Source: Gymnogyps californianus
Taxonomy: Eukaryota; Chordata; Aves; Accipitriformes; Cathartidae
Direction of reading: 5' to 3'
DNA length: 64,000 nucleotides
Assembly (NCBI RefSeq): GCF_018139145.2
Contig: NC_059477.1
Coordinates: forward strand, 14,495,522-14,559,521
The translations under genes were made by a program, and so were the position numbers. The stretch's first letter is position 1. Each line of letters opens with the position of its first letter. Of this stretch, positions 25,101 through 37,100 are shown one piece after another. Below the pieces are notes generated by a model that ran no database searches, was not told where the DNA came from, and saw nothing but the letters and a program-made list of their open reading frames with translations.

Positions 25101-25180
25101 ACTGTCATCTGTTGGGTTTCTGCCTCTGTAACGGCTGCATCTCCACTCTGCTGGTTCTCTGCTCCAGATTCCATGGTCAT
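9958..25180 (-). CDS. CREB1: CREB1, cAMP-responsive element-binding protein (seven coding exons)
   Basis: This gene encodes the nuclear bZIP transcription factor that binds CRE sites (TGACGTCA) and, after phosphorylation by PKA or CaM kinases, recruits CBP/p300. Joining 25180-25067, 21585-21439, 19440-19340, 16472-16330, 14879-14697, 13266-13116 and 10102-9958 gives 984 nt, that is 327 residues plus TAA, with every phase closing correctly. Residues 1-87 form the glutamine-rich Q1 domain. The kinase-inducible domain spans about 88-147, with RRPS at 116-119; Ser119 equals Ser133 of the long form. The Q2 domain follows to about 255. The basic region is about 270-295, and zipper leucines lie at 297, 304, 311 and 318. 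From memory of the human 327-residue isoform only about four substitutions differ (positions 22, 147, 152 and 180). The start was chosen because exon 2 carries the family N-terminus MTMESG. Six introns are GT-AG and one is GC-AG. The paralogues ATF1 and CREM are excluded by the near identity. Confidence 0.97.
10103..13115 (-). other. CREB1: CREB1 intron 7 (3.0 kb, GC-AG type)
   Basis: The intron starts with GCATGT after AACAG and ends TTTGCAG. It splits an Arg codon in the basic region of the bZIP. It is AT-rich with a short C-run near 12560-12568; no exon, RNA or repeat was recognised in it. Confidence 0.85.
13116..13266 (-). CDS. CREB1: CREB1 exon 7: Q2 end and start of the basic region
   Basis: This 151-nt exon encodes AASGDVQTYQIRTAP onward to REVRLMKN plus AG, the first two bases of the next Arg codon. 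It joins the Q2 domain to the DNA-binding basic region. The acceptor is GTCTTTCAG. The donor reads AACAG|GCATGT, a GC rather than GT donor; the only nearby GT would put an immediate frameshift and stop into the bZIP, so the GC donor is required to keep the protein intact. Confidence 0.95.
13287..13294. promoter_or_regulatory. Perfect palindromic CRE (TGACGTCA) in CREB1 intron 6
   Basis: TGACGTCA is present exactly, 21 bases from the start of exon 7. On the minus strand it forms AACTGACGTCA, so it overlaps CTGAC, an optimal branch-point sequence, with the branch adenosine at 13292, about 25 nt from the acceptor AG. The splicing role is well supported by position; CREB binding in vivo is unknown. 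Confidence 0.6.
14002..14080. repeat. AT-rich imperfect tandem duplication
   Basis: A segment beginning ATTTTTAATAAACAA and containing TTTTAATAC occurs twice, about 31 bp apart, directly before the CR1 fragment. It may be a small local duplication or slippage product. Confidence 0.6.
14101..14175 (+). mobile_element. Degraded CR1 retrotransposon 3' end
   Basis: The stretch has the hallmark order of a CR1 3' UTR: a CTGCTTG...GTGGAGGGCTAAACC segment, AAATGATCTC, a TTAAGGCACTTTCC segment, then the ATTCTATGATTCT 8-bp tail repeats. It is diverged and 5'-truncated as usual for CR1. It lies in CREB1 intron 6, opposite to the gene. Confidence 0.7.
14697..14879 (-). CDS. CREB1: CREB1 exon 6: Q2 glutamine-rich domain, first part
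   Basis: This 183-nt exon encodes AITQGGAIQL onward to SNQVVVQ. It forms most of the constitutive Q2 activator, which in CREB contacts TFIID (TAF4). The codon split across the previous junction gives isoleucine. The acceptor is GTCTTCAG after a long T-run, and the donor is CAAG|GTGAGA. Confidence 0.97.
14880..16329 (-). other. CREB1: CREB1 intron 5 (1.45 kb)
   Basis: This GT-AG intron separates the kinase-inducible domain exon from the first Q2 exon. It contains T-rich stretches on the plus strand (15160-15490) and nothing else that I can identify. Confidence 0.85.
16330..16472 (-). CDS. CREB1: CREB1 exon 5: C-terminal half of the kinase-inducible domain
   Basis: This 143-nt exon starts by completing the Arg codon, then reads KILNDLSSDAPG, the helix that contacts the CBP KIX domain, followed by an acidic EEEKSEEE stretch and TVTVPTPIYQ. 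The acceptor is TTTGCCAG and the donor is ACA|GTATGT. Compared with human from memory, Ser147 and Thr152 are both alanine here; the flanks of the CBP-binding helix are unchanged. Confidence 0.97.
16473..19339 (-). other. CREB1: CREB1 intron 4 (2.9 kb)
   Basis: This GT-AG intron lies inside the kinase-inducible domain, between RRPSY and KILND. It holds a (TCC)n run near 19161-19176 and a possible old amniote SINE fragment at about 17570-17720. No other feature was recognised. Confidence 0.85.
17570..17720 (-). mobile_element. Possible ancient MIR-like amniote SINE fragment
   Basis: The stretch around CCATCCAGAGAGTTTGCAAC and the following CTAAGTGTTAGACTAGAAAAG resembles the 'gagcttacaatctaagt' signature of old MIR/CORE-type amniote repeats as I remember them. 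The copy is badly eroded, and family and strand are guesses. Confidence 0.3.
19340..19440 (-). CDS. CREB1: CREB1 exon 4: kinase-inducible domain with RRPS site
   Basis: This 101-nt exon begins ISTIAESEDS and ends RRPSY plus two bases of an Arg codon. It holds the serine and acidic cluster used by casein kinases and the PKA site RRPS. The serine is residue 119 of the 327-residue product. The acceptor is TTTACAG and the donor is CAG|GTATGG. Confidence 0.97.
19441..21438 (-). other. CREB1: CREB1 intron 3 (2.0 kb); no alpha exon seen
   Basis: The intron is GT-AG, between VQTVQ and ISTIAES. In mammals the 42-nt alpha exon, encoding 14 residues with the CKDLKRLF core, lies in this interval. I read the whole interval on the minus strand and found no matching stretch. 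The sequence is AT-rich and otherwise plain, with A-runs at 20769-20780 and 21070-21080. Confidence 0.8.
21439..21585 (-). CDS. CREB1: CREB1 exon 3: Q1 glutamine-rich activation segment
   Basis: This phase-0 exon of 147 nt encodes 49 residues, from VSMPAAHATS to QVQTVQ. The acceptor is TTTGCAG and the donor is CAG|GTACTG. Reading past the donor gives only nine more residues before a stop, so intron retention here would truncate the protein before the kinase-inducible domain. In mammals the optional alpha exon follows this one. Confidence 0.97.
21586..25066 (-). other. CREB1: CREB1 intron 2 (3.5 kb), with a CpG-rich patch
   Basis: The intron is GT-AG. Most of it is AT-rich and featureless, but about 22240-22760 contains some twenty CpG dinucleotides, an E-box CACGTG at 22576-22581 and a near-consensus CRE (TCACGTCA, 22433-22440). 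No coding exon was seen. Confidence 0.8.
22240..22760. promoter_or_regulatory. Intronic CpG-rich patch with near-CRE and E-box
   Basis: GC and CpG content stand out clearly from the surrounding intron. TCACGTCA at 22433-22440 differs from the palindromic CRE in one base, and CACGTG is at 22576-22581. This could be an internal promoter, an enhancer or the remnant of an inserted GC-rich sequence; I cannot decide from sequence alone. Confidence 0.35.
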
Positions 25181-25188
25181 TTAGTTAC
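25067..25188 (-). CDS. CREB1: CREB1 exon 2: start codon and N-terminal Q1 segment
   Basis: The acceptor TTGTAG ends at 25189 and the exon opens with GTAACTAAATG. The start ATG is at 25180-25178 and codes for MTMESG, followed by a glutamine-rich stretch ending in LAQ (38 residues). The donor is CAG|GTATAA at 25066. The first ATG has a weak context (T at -3), while the third codon, also ATG, sits in ACCATGG, a strong context. Confidence 0.97.
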
Positions 25189-28100
25189 CTACAATCACAA
25201 TATTTGTCGTAAGTCTGGGTTGGTATGAAAGTCCATTATTCTTGGTGGATCTGGTAGCAATCACTGCAGCTGAATTCCCATTACTACATACTGTTTTCAT
25301 TTGCTTATTAAAATGTTGCCAAACTATTAGCATTCAGGCAAAATTTTTTTATGCCAGGTGTCTGCCTCAGGTTGATCTTTCTGTGTGTAATGTTTCTGAA
25401 AAACAGGTCCAGTCTCCTTCAATAATGAGATCAGAAAAAACGTGTTTTGCTCATCTTAAAAAAATTGTTTGAGCAATTGCACTATGATGATCTAGTACCT
25501 CAGCAATTTGGAATAATGACTGGCAGTTTGTCAGGAAGGGCACTCCCTCAGTGCCAAGGTGACAATATGCCCTGCTACAGCCCTCCTTCTTCCCTGCAAC
25601 TGCAGTTTGCAGATAACCAACAGCAATTGCTTCTGTGTTGGGCACTTAGTTTTCATCCTTCTTCTGTCCGAACTAAATATGCAACATCTCCATGCAAATT
25701 CTTTCCACAACCAGACTGTGTATGGCCCTATGTGACAGCAACTTAAGTCTTTTCTACTTGGTAGTTTTAAAGTCAGCATACATAACAAGGGAAGCCATTT
25801 CTACTTGAACCTTACTGCAAATAAATATTTTTATATTTAGAGGTACATAGCAGTTTATCATGACCTAAGCTTTTTATCATATTTAGCTCCTAAGACACTT
25901 ATATTTCTAGGCAATAACTGAGCAAGCCTAGATCACCGGAACACACAACTCTATAAAAAGAGGTTGCATAACTTCCAAAACTATGCATGTAGGCAGAGTG
26001 CAATGAATCTTAAATTCTGCACTGATCTGTGAAAATTACTTTTCAGTTCTTCTTTAAATGCTGATATGAAGATATTTAATATATAAAAAAGAACTTCAAA
26101 ATACAAGGAAATGCTCTCAATGGTGATATAGCAATACCACTGTATTATACAGAACTCCAAACACCAAATATTTAGAATGGATATTACCTCCAGAGCCACA
26201 ATACTAATCCTATGTACTGCCCTGTGCTGCCCAATCTACCCTAAGGCAGCACACCTCTCTTCAGAGCTGGAGGAAAATAACCGGTAGAGCATTTCTGCTT
26301 TGGGAAAGGGCCTGGAGGCAGAGGATGCTCAGATCAGAAGAAAGGTGGAAAGAAGGAGAAATGCCCCTCTCCTTGCTCAACTTTACTGGCCCCCCAAGGA
26401 AAAGATTCAGAAGTGTCAATACAGGTGGTGGTACCATGACCACCTTCAAGATATTTCATTTTAAACACAAAGTCAGGGAAACTTCCATTTCAATGCAAAC
26501 TACACTTCAGTATTACAGGAAAGAGAATACTCTTTGGAGATGTGTTGCTTAAAGCAGTAGAGTCACACTTCAACCCTGAGTGTAATATGAAATGTCTGTC
26601 TTACAGTAAATGATTGCTAATCAACAAAGATAAAACAGCATTTCAAAGTAGTAGCTGCATCTCACATCAAAAGAAAGCAAGTCAATGTATATAAATAAAA
26701 ATCTGTATATTTAGTATTGAAAGTGACTGTTCAAATGAGTTTTTGTGTTTGTGTGTGTGTCTGAACACTGAAATGTTTAAATACCAAATATTTAGTTCCA
26801 ACATCAGTTTAGAAACTCTTAGGAAATGAAAAGAAGGAAAAGAATTAAACCTGATTTTCTTTAAAAACAAACAATGAAAGACAACTTACAAATTTTTGGA
26901 AAAAGCAAATTAAATTCTTCTAAGCACCTGGAATTTTGTTATGCCACTCCCTGTTGCCATGATTTTTGTCCCACATAAACCAGGTATTAGTCCGACAAAT
27001 GCTCACAGATAAACAATACTCTACCTATATGTATATACTGGTAAACTGGCCATGAAAGAAATTAATTGTAAACTCACTGCATTTTAAGCAGTCTAGACGT
27101 TACAATTTTTGTAAGAATTTCAAGAATAGCCTGTGTCCATGCAAATATAACAACCCCATTCTTTCCTACAGTACCAAGTCTTCTCCATGTTGCATTTCAT
27201 CTTCCAGAAAGCACAAAAGAAAACCCATGCACTATTACTATTTGTAATATACATTACCAAACAGTTCTTAAAGACTTCATTCATGACAACAGTTTAAGTG
27301 GTTTTCTATCCCAACTTTAACACACGAGTTACATTTTAACAGTCTTAGTCCTCCATGTTATACACCCAATTTTTGAGTATTCTGCATTTTCAAAAGTGCA
27401 AACTACAAATCAGACTATCGTAGGTTTCCCTTTGATTTTTATAATTTTTAAGGAGGTATCTAGTTTAAACACTTTTTTGTGAGTATCAGCCAGTTTGTTC
27501 AAGGTAACCAAATCAACTTTTTCCCAATTCCTATGCATGTATCATGGTGACTCCAGCCAAAAGACTACCTCATCAGAACCATTTCAGGAGCAGATCTTTT
27601 GCATCAGCAACATCTCCCAGCCAAGTATCTGAAAAAAACTTTAAAAAACAATTTCCCAGCTACAAATTCAAGTATGTTGCAAAACTAATAATGCTTTTGT
27701 TTGCTGATAGAAATCGTGACTCCAGTATGGAGTCATTTACTATACAAATGGGATTAGAAATAGATGAAATGTGAAAGTGAGGAGTCTCTTGAATCAGGTA
27801 TTTAGCAATGTTCGCAAAGGTAGATGTTGCCAAATTCCTGCTGATAAATGCAATGTTTTCCTAGGAAGAATTTCCAATCCTCTCACACACGATTCAGCAA
27901 AGGACCTCTGGTTTTACAACCTTGGTTTCCATACTTGCATCGTCTTTTGCATATGTAAACAGCAAAAGCATTAACTGTTTGAGGTGCTCCCTCCTCTACA
28001 ACACCAACATTTTGGAAATCGAATTCTTAATGTGACTTGTAAACACCTAACAGGAACCTCCTCATAACATACAGTAAGCACCAAGCAATGCAGGAAGCTG

Positions 28101-31100
28101 CCTGCAAGATTTACATCTTGACACATGCAGTTTAAGCGAGTTTCTGTGACTCGTAGTTTTTGGACAAGCTCTTAGTCTCTTGTTATTTGCAGGTTCTAAG
28201 TAGTCTTGAATTTGGTTCAATTTACCTTGCACTTATACATCACAGTATTTGTATTCTAACATCTTCACTACCACCTTTTACAGTAACTTGTGAGAAAAAG
28301 AAGGAATCAGATTTTTGAGCATCACGACATCATATTCCAGATACACTGATTACTACATTGTTTCATGTTTGCTTTAACAGTACGGTAGGATTAAGATTGC
28401 CAAGATATACAAGACCAGGCACCTAGAACATAAATACTTATTAAGTTGTGTGTATGGATAAGACCATGATGGCTGAAATTAAGGTTGTCAATTCCTACTA
28501 GTTCTTGCAATTTACAATGTAACAGATGAAATGATGTTTGGTTTGAAACCTTAACCTCCCCACACATACAAATGAATGCCAATCCTTACATCTCCTTTCT
28601 AAGCTCTTCATATACCCCTAGTCTAGACAAGCTTTGCTGACCAGTACCCCAGTGTCTTTCTGTTCTTGTGTGAGCTCAGGCCCACCCCACCACCCCATCC
28701 TTTTGCTCCTCCTGCCCCGTTCGCAGTGGCCCACCCTGCTCCCTGGCACTGATTTCCCTGGCAGCCACCACACCCGGACTTCTCGAATGGAGGCAGGGAT
28801 CTGAAAGTGTCCTGGTGGGGAACAAGTATCCTGGGCAGGGAAGGCGTATGGGAGCAGAGGGAGCACACCTTCTTCTCATTCCTCCCTGCTTCCAGGCTAC
28901 TTTCCATCTTGTCAGGAGAGGACACACACCCCCACTTTGAGACAAAATTAGTAATTGCTGTAGTTCGTCTTGAACCAAGTATTCTAAATGAAACTAACTG
29001 AAAAAACAGTTAGCTATTAACAACCAGGGTTGGAAAACCAGAGTCTGCTTGCCTAAAACACCCCGGCTATGAACTCTTAACACAGGTTAAGAAAGCTGAT
29101 GACATTACCTGGTTGGAGATGGTTTAACTCTTGACTTTTATGTAACACACAATCTTCTTCATTAGTTCAAAAGAGCTAGTATTATACTTACTAATACTTT
29201 CTTAATAACTTACTTACTAATGATCTGAAACTCAGGAGGTGAAGAGTCAAACAGTGAAGCATTGAGCTGACACCCAGTGATTTGTTTTAGTCAAATCAGG
29301 ACTGGGAGAAAGAAGTTCAGCAGAAGATAACTAACTGTACTAGCTGAATTTATACCAGGACAGCAGAAGATGGATGCTAATAAACACAAACAGTTGCTGA
29401 ATGCAGGGGAAACTGAACTACACACACTGTAGAAAAATCCAAATAAACCTGTCTCATTAGCTGCATAAACCTGGGAAGGAGGCCCAGCACTACTGCAGAT
29501 AGTTCACTTCAGATTTCTGCTTACCATGCCTCTATGACACAAAAAGCTAAAGTGTTAGACCGCAACAGTAATAAGATACAGGGTAATCTTTAAAATTATA
29601 TTTGTATAGATGGACCCTATACATCAGCTTGATTACAGTGCAGAGGTTGGGAGCCCATCTTAAAAATGGGTTCTGTGCAATCTGCGCGTTCAGAGAAAGC
29701 AAGCATTTAGACAATGAAAATGTGGTGTATGAACAGACTGGATAGAATTGTATTATTTACCCCAGAAAGGACAGAAATGCTTCAAACACTAAAAATATAC
29801 TTAAATTAGTAACAGGGTAAGTAAACAAGAAACATTCACTGCCTGATTATAAGAACAGCGAAGCTGAAAGGTGGAAAATTTAAAAGTATAAAAATGAAAA
29901 TTTTAAAATATCTGTTAAAAATATAAACAATGATACTTCAGGTACTGCACAAATAGAACACTGATGCTGCTGATGATAAGCAATTTATAAGGATTCAAAC
30001 AGGGGTCAGGCATGCACATGGATAACAAGAATATCCAAGAGTATCCAGAACTGGTGTGGTTATTTCATACCAAAAGTAGTGCAGAACTGAAAGGAAGATA
30101 AAACCTCATGAGCCAGGATTTAAATCGATCTCTAATCCTTAAAAAGTCAAATAAAGATTTTCATGGGGGGGGGAGATTATGTCACATGTAATTCTTGCAC
30201 GTTCCAGTAGTCTTTTGAGGTACCTACTGATCTTCAGTATCTTAAAGACAGGATACTGAACTAGGTGTGCTACAGATCATGGTAACTTCTGTAATCTCTG
30301 TTATTTAAAGTGAGCATCAGTGCTGTGTATTCAGAGCATGAGCAGAGTTACGTCCCCTCCCATCTGCTTACAGAGCCAGGAAGATACAATTCTGTCTTCC
30401 TACAGCTTTCATATCATCTTCTTCACTCTTTAGTACCCACCTACTGATACGTCTGTGGTCTCCCTGCTGTATCTTGCTTTCTTACTTCTTTTTCTATCTC
30501 CTGTCCCAAATATCCCCATAAACTCCAGCATCTTTCCTGAACGTTAAGCTCTGCTCCTTGGTTTCTCCTTGCTCACATGAGCCATAGAGCTTTCCTGCTC
30601 TGCAGACAAGGCTGCTTTTTGTCTCCCAGGACAGACTGGAGAAAAAAGGTGGAGGTCCTTTCCCAAACACCACTAAATCCAGGAACCAAAATACCTCACT
30701 GTCTGTTACAGAAGATACAACTTTCCACCCACTTTCGTATGTGAAGGTTCTGAATGCCCCAAAGCTTTCTGTGCTTTTCAGTTGCACCAGTTGGCACAGT
30801 AAAACACATTACCTCTCCCCGCAAGCCTTTCTTTTCTTCGTCTTTAGTAACATCGTGGTGACAATTCATGGTTATCAGTTAATGCTTATGCTGACAGTTA
30901 TTGGCCATACAATATAACTACACCTTGAGGCCACGCGGTTCGCTTTACACCTCAGATGTACTATCACAGCCTGCTCACAAGCAAGCACAGCTTTACCAAG
31001 TGACACGCTTTGAAGTCTCCTTCTCCTCCACAGCTAGATGATTACTTCTTGTTTTATTTTATTAAAGTACACACTCAGATTTTGAAGAACAACATGACAG

Positions 31101-34100
31101 CCTCCAAAAACAGTGCAGAGCGGAGACCAAACAAACCTATGCCCATTTTGAGCCAGACTTCTGCCACATCCAGTCAGACATTCACCTAGCCATCACCTGC
31201 AGAGGCCATCTCTACTGCCACATTAGGTTCCTGATCCAGTTCAATATCCAGCCACCCATCTGCTCACAGCAGCGAAGGGCCGGGGCAGCGAGGGGGCTGA
31301 GGGAAGGGAAATGGAGGCAAGGCCTGTTTCTCAAGCCCTGTATTCAGATTTATTCATAGCAGCCATGCCAGTACAATTGTTTAGGAAGCAAATACAGCTC
31401 CACCATCCAAAGTTCCAGGAATTCGACTCACTGTATTTACTATATGTGGCTTTATAAAGCCACAGATCCACCACAAAAGCACTGAAAAGGTCACCAAACA
31501 CTGCTCTTGTATGCTATTATTTGTTTTCACCTTTTCAGTGTAATTATGGAGGACATTCACATGAAATCTGTAAACATTTCCACTGTTACCTTGCAGTGCA
31601 GCAGCCCTTTCAGCTGCAGCTCAACAGCTGCTTTATGAACTCCATTCAATGGCTGCCAGACTGAAAATGTTCAGAGAAAAATAATTTTATTTACAGCTAA
31701 CACATGGAACTTCAAACAACCAGTAATAAATGCTCAACAGGACAAGACAGGCCCATAATTATCTCTCTCTGTCGCTAATGACTACAGTGGGTTGGCACAG
31801 GAATTGCAATTTACACCAGAGCTTCTCTGTCATCCCAAGCTGGCACTGCCCCTGCCGCTGCCCCCTGGGTATTTGCTCCTCCTGCCTTCTCCTCGGGGTG
31901 ACAAGACTGCGCGCCATACTGTGAACACAACCTACGTTTGCTGCTTTGTCTTAAATCTACCTTTTACAACTTCTCTCAACGGGTTCACTACATAGCCACT
32001 CGATGATCATGCCAGCTTCTGGGTCAGGGCAGTGCAAGGGCCGGGCAAACTGAGGGGAAGTAAAAGAATGGCTTCAACAACCAACTCCACTGAAAATGCC
32101 AAAAATGGAGAAGAGTCTTCAGATTATTTGCATTCACACACAGCAATCTGCCAGTCAAACTGAAGAATAAAAAGCTGGAAAAATTCTTCATGTCACTGAA
32201 GTTAAAATATTTGACCTTGAACTTACAAGAAAAATTGAATCTCACTGTAAAGAGATCTTGCACAAAGCAGAATCAGACCATTAGCTGAATGTAATACCTG
32301 TAGTCCCCCTTCTGTCTCCATCAATATGACACTCAGAGAAGTGTCTGAAAACTCTCTGCTGACTGAATACATGCTGTAACAGCCAATGCAAGAGAGGCAA
32401 ACAATGTAGTATTTTCATACAGATCACAGAAGAAATGCAACCAGGAGCCTTCGTTATGTGTAACAAACTTTTCTGGTTCATGACTTTTCCAACAAAACTT
32501 CTAGTGCAGTTGTAGCTGCACTTCCAAAGTCAGTGAAAATTTCTCATACTTAACAGATTTCGATATGTAAATGATGAAAGCACTGGAACAAATTACTTGC
32601 GTTGCATGCTCAATCTCCCTTTCACTAAAGAAAAAGTAGTGGCAGATTTTAAAACAAGGGCAGAAGACCAAAAATCTAATCTCACAGTTACAGTGGTGAG
32701 CACCCAAATCAGCGATCGCCTCTAGATTTTGTTTTCTGTTAGCATAACACAAGAAAGCTGACATTTACCAGGCAGATGGTGAATCAGTATGCACAGGTAA
32801 GGTGTGTGAGCGAAAGTTGCTGAAACACTCTTCACTGCCGGATTTTCCTGATTTGACTCCACACTCTTGGCATTGTACTAGCACCTAGTGTTTCTGCCTT
32901 CAAGATTTTTAAAAGGAAAAGAGACTCTGACAGCAATCAACCGCAATTTATTTCTTGTATCACTGATTCTATGAACAAATACAAGAGCATCCAGCAAGCA
33001 CTTGGTACACACACATAATTTAATTCAGGTTTAATCTCTACCGCCTTTTCTTGCTCAATACAGAATCAAGGGACCTAACTGAATTACAACCTTTCCCTTC
33101 GAGACTGTGAACTGGGCACTAAAAGTAAGGGTGAGCCCTCCTGCACAGCTTAAAAAACCCAAACCTACATATTTTAATTCTACTGATAATATACATATTT
33201 AAAAAAACCCTTTTTCCTAACCTTATCTAATAGTTGGGATAGGTCTTACATGAATACACCAGTTCTGCAAAGAGCCCGACAGAAGAGCCCGAGGGGAGAG
33301 ACTAGAGCAAGCATTTCCTAAGGCATTAACAATGAAAAGCAAACAAATGCCTCTCCACTGTCTTATCCCCTTCGCATTCAGAAATTCCCCCAAAATACTG
33401 TCAGACTTCACTTAGACAAAACAAAATGTCAAAACAAATCCCAGAAAGGTTATAAAGTCATCGGGTAACATTATTATTGAAAACGTAATCCATAAATATG
33501 TTCTATTTATAAATGCTCTGTCCTCATATTGAATGCACTTAGGGTATTAAAAGACTAATTCACATGCTTTACGTCTGTGATCCTTAACATGCGACAGAAT
33601 TGTGATAACTACTTATAAACACCTTTAGTGAATGTGTAGTAAAAAAACAAAACAAACCAAACCCTGAAAGATGCCTGCAAACTGAATTTTAGAAAAAACA
33701 GAGATTTTTAAGGATGTCCTGGGCAGTATATACAATCTATTCACAAAGACTTCATGAGAACTTGCTTGTTTCTGAGAATTCAATACATTTTGCAGTTCTT
33801 ACACATTTGTTGCCAATATCATATTTATGCAGTGTATTTACATATAAACTGACCGCTCTTTACTACAGCTTACCATCTTTTCTCTGACATTATTTTTAGA
33901 ATATAAAAAGCACCTAATTTTCAACCTATGCTGATTTCTTGCAATTCCTACTAACTGTAGAAAGAAGCTTCCCTTTGACAAAAATGAAACCACATGAAAT
34001 TGTCAAAATACAGGTCTCTTGTCCATGTGTCTGCTGAAAGTACTGTGGCTCACTTTGTGATGTGTAGCTGCTGGTTACTTAATAAAAACTATCACAACAA

Positions 34101-37100
34101 TGTATCTGAACAGTATCATTCCTACGCAGACATCTTTAGCACAACATAAAATACGGTCATTGAATGAGTTTTTATGACAGCATCTGGGAGCTAATGCTTC
34201 CACTGAATACATCACGAACTCCAGGAACAAGCTCTTTGCAATTGGTACAGGCCTAGCAAATTAATAATCCGCATAGGCACTCATGACGAGGTTTAATTTC
34301 TGGCCCTAGTCAAATTCTTTTACCTTTGACTGAAACAGCAGTGGGTGGAGAACTGAGGAATAAACGACTCCATGAGATCGGAAGCTGACCTCTCAGCACA
34401 ACTGACTGCAGTGACACGAAGCCAGCCACTTCGCGTATTTGCACTTCTAACTTCAGTGCTAAACTGTGACCATACACTAGTCTGATGGCAGTTCTTAATA
34501 AAAAAAAGGAAGATATGATTATATCTGTACTAAGACCCGGGGAGGGGTGTGTGTGTGGTGTGAAGGGGTGGGGGTGTCTCCAAAAGGCAGCCCCTGTGAT
34601 GCTACTAGATGCTGCAGTTCACTGAAGTGCTCACTTCTGCAAACAGCAAGTACCCCACACGGTGAGGTGGGGACGGCACCTGCTCAGCCCGTGGTGAAAG
34701 CTTGCTGGATGCAAACTAGCACCCACCTAAAAGCCATGGGGTGTATTAATGCAGCCTGAACCCAAGTAAGGTACGCACAGCAATGGGTACAATAAACTAA
34801 CATCTCTGTTCTGCTAACGAGGCCCTGTGCCCAAGCTGGTACACCCTACCTCTTAGTATGGGTTGTTAGCTTGGGCTCAGCACTACGCTAAAGTGGCTAC
34901 ATAACCCGTGCGTAAGGAGGTAGGTTGTACCTGGCTGGCACAGCCAGCAATTTAGAAACAGTGCTCTGGTACCACCCAGCTATCTAGACATGCCAAATAA
35001 TTTATCCTGCTGTGCTGGTCAACAAGCAGAACATTTTGAGCCACCTCCTTTCATAGCAAACGTTGGCATGTGAAGGTGTTCCAGCAGAAGAGCTAAGGCC
35101 ATCCAGAGTGACAGAAAGGAGAGCTAACTCTGCAAGCGGACAGAGACCTTCTCCTTCCCCAGTGACAGGGAGAAATGGGAGATGATGTTAGAAAAGAGGA
35201 CTGTGTCCCTACCAACAATGAAAGGAGTATGCAGAGCAGAAAATGATGCCAAGTTAGCAAGGTTAAGATCCATCTAAGAAGGTGCCTGTGTACCTTTTTT
35301 CCGCTGCGTAGACCTGTCAGGACTTGAGATTTCCACTTCACCTGCCAGAGTCATTCAGATGCATCATAGTTGTTCTCCTCCATATGCATTTCTGTGTCTT
35401 ATGGCCTTTTACTGCCCCATCATTCATTCTGGCAGAATAAGAACCACCTAAATGCGGCATGAAATATTTGACAACGCTTTGACATGTTGTAAGGATCTCT
35501 GTCCACGTGCCAAGCAACCTTTAAACATCCCAGGTCAGAGGCATCAGCTGGAGGAACTGCTGCAATCCCAAACCTGTGGCAGCACGCAACTCTGTACGGA
35601 GAAACTCTACACACATTTGTATTAAATAAATGGTTATCTCCAAGGTGGGGAAACTACTGAAACTTGTTCTCAGCAAACAACTACAGGAGAAATGACTGAC
35701 TGCTCAACAGAGCTACTCTCCTAGAGAGAGTGAAGTAGGGCTATGATGCTGTTAAGACGAGGGTATTTAATAACTGTGCCTCCTGCACAGGCTTTGCTCC
35801 ATATATGTGGTACAGAGATTCACATAGTCTCGACCACTGGTTCCAAGACAAATGCGTAAGTGAACAAAGCTAAAACTACTTTTAAATTATACAGAAGATC
35901 ACCCAGCTCTCTTTTGGTGCTCAGAGCAGATCAGGAACAACTTATTAAAAAATAAAACTGAAAACCAGAGCATTACACAGACTTCACATCAGTCTGGTTA
36001 ACCTGAGTGCTCCAAGCCCAAGGGCCAAGAATACAATTACAGTAATTTTACACCTGTAACAGAGAAAGGAATCACCTCCATACAGGTGTTTCCTTAATTG
36101 TAATAATTTAAATTACATAGCAGGTATGATTTAATGGAAGCATATGCAGAATGTGATAAAGACAGATAACCATATAAACATGTTTACTATTACCTGAATC
36201 TTTCTATCCCAAAGTAATTTGTTTCCAGAGTCTCTGTTAATTTTAGTGTGAAAATATTGACACGTCACATTTATCAGAATAGCGTAAGACTGTAAGACTG
36301 GACTGAAGCTTCTTAGAGATTACACTGATTAAAGATGACATTCTAATTTAACATGAATGTGAATTTATATTCTGAAACTTAATCTTCTGGAAAGTCCCAG
36401 AAATGCAGGGGACTTTCCCATGAATAAAGTAAATGTTTCCTTTCCCATCCTATAATGAGGGAGGGCAACTGTCAGTATTTAAAGTTCTTTGTTTGGTCTA
36501 AAACATTAAATTAGATATCTGAATTTCATCATCCATTTGTTTATGTAAAAATTAAAAAAAAGCCTGAGGTTTGAATACTGTAGGTCACCTCAGCAAAATA
36601 CTGCAGATTGAAAAGGGTCAGATGTTGGAATCCCAAAGTGATACAGACCACACTTGTTTTCACATCATTCTTCTGTTTCAGAGAACTATCAAATCAGTTA
36701 AGAAATTCAGGGCAAGCATGGAGTTTTAGGTATTATCAGCAGCATAGCTGAACTTGACAAAGAGAATTTTAGGTAGAATTTGTGTCTGTGCTGAGATTTT
36801 GTCTGTTGGCAAGAAGGGACAGCTCCATTGCTAATGCTTCTAACCCACTTCTGAATGTCAGTGGCTAAAGGATTAATTCATAAAAAATGCCACTTTATAT
36901 ATTTACGCTGCAAGCTTTATAGGCATAAACTATTAAAATAAACACTGCTCATTCCATTTGATGCTTGGAACGTACGTGGTATTTCTAGAGTTCAACCCAT
37001 AGTATAAGAGCATGAAGCTATATAACTTAGTAACTATTGGAAATTCTTGTTTAAAAAAAACCACAACGCTTCTAATAAGTTCAGAAAGAAAACACAACAG

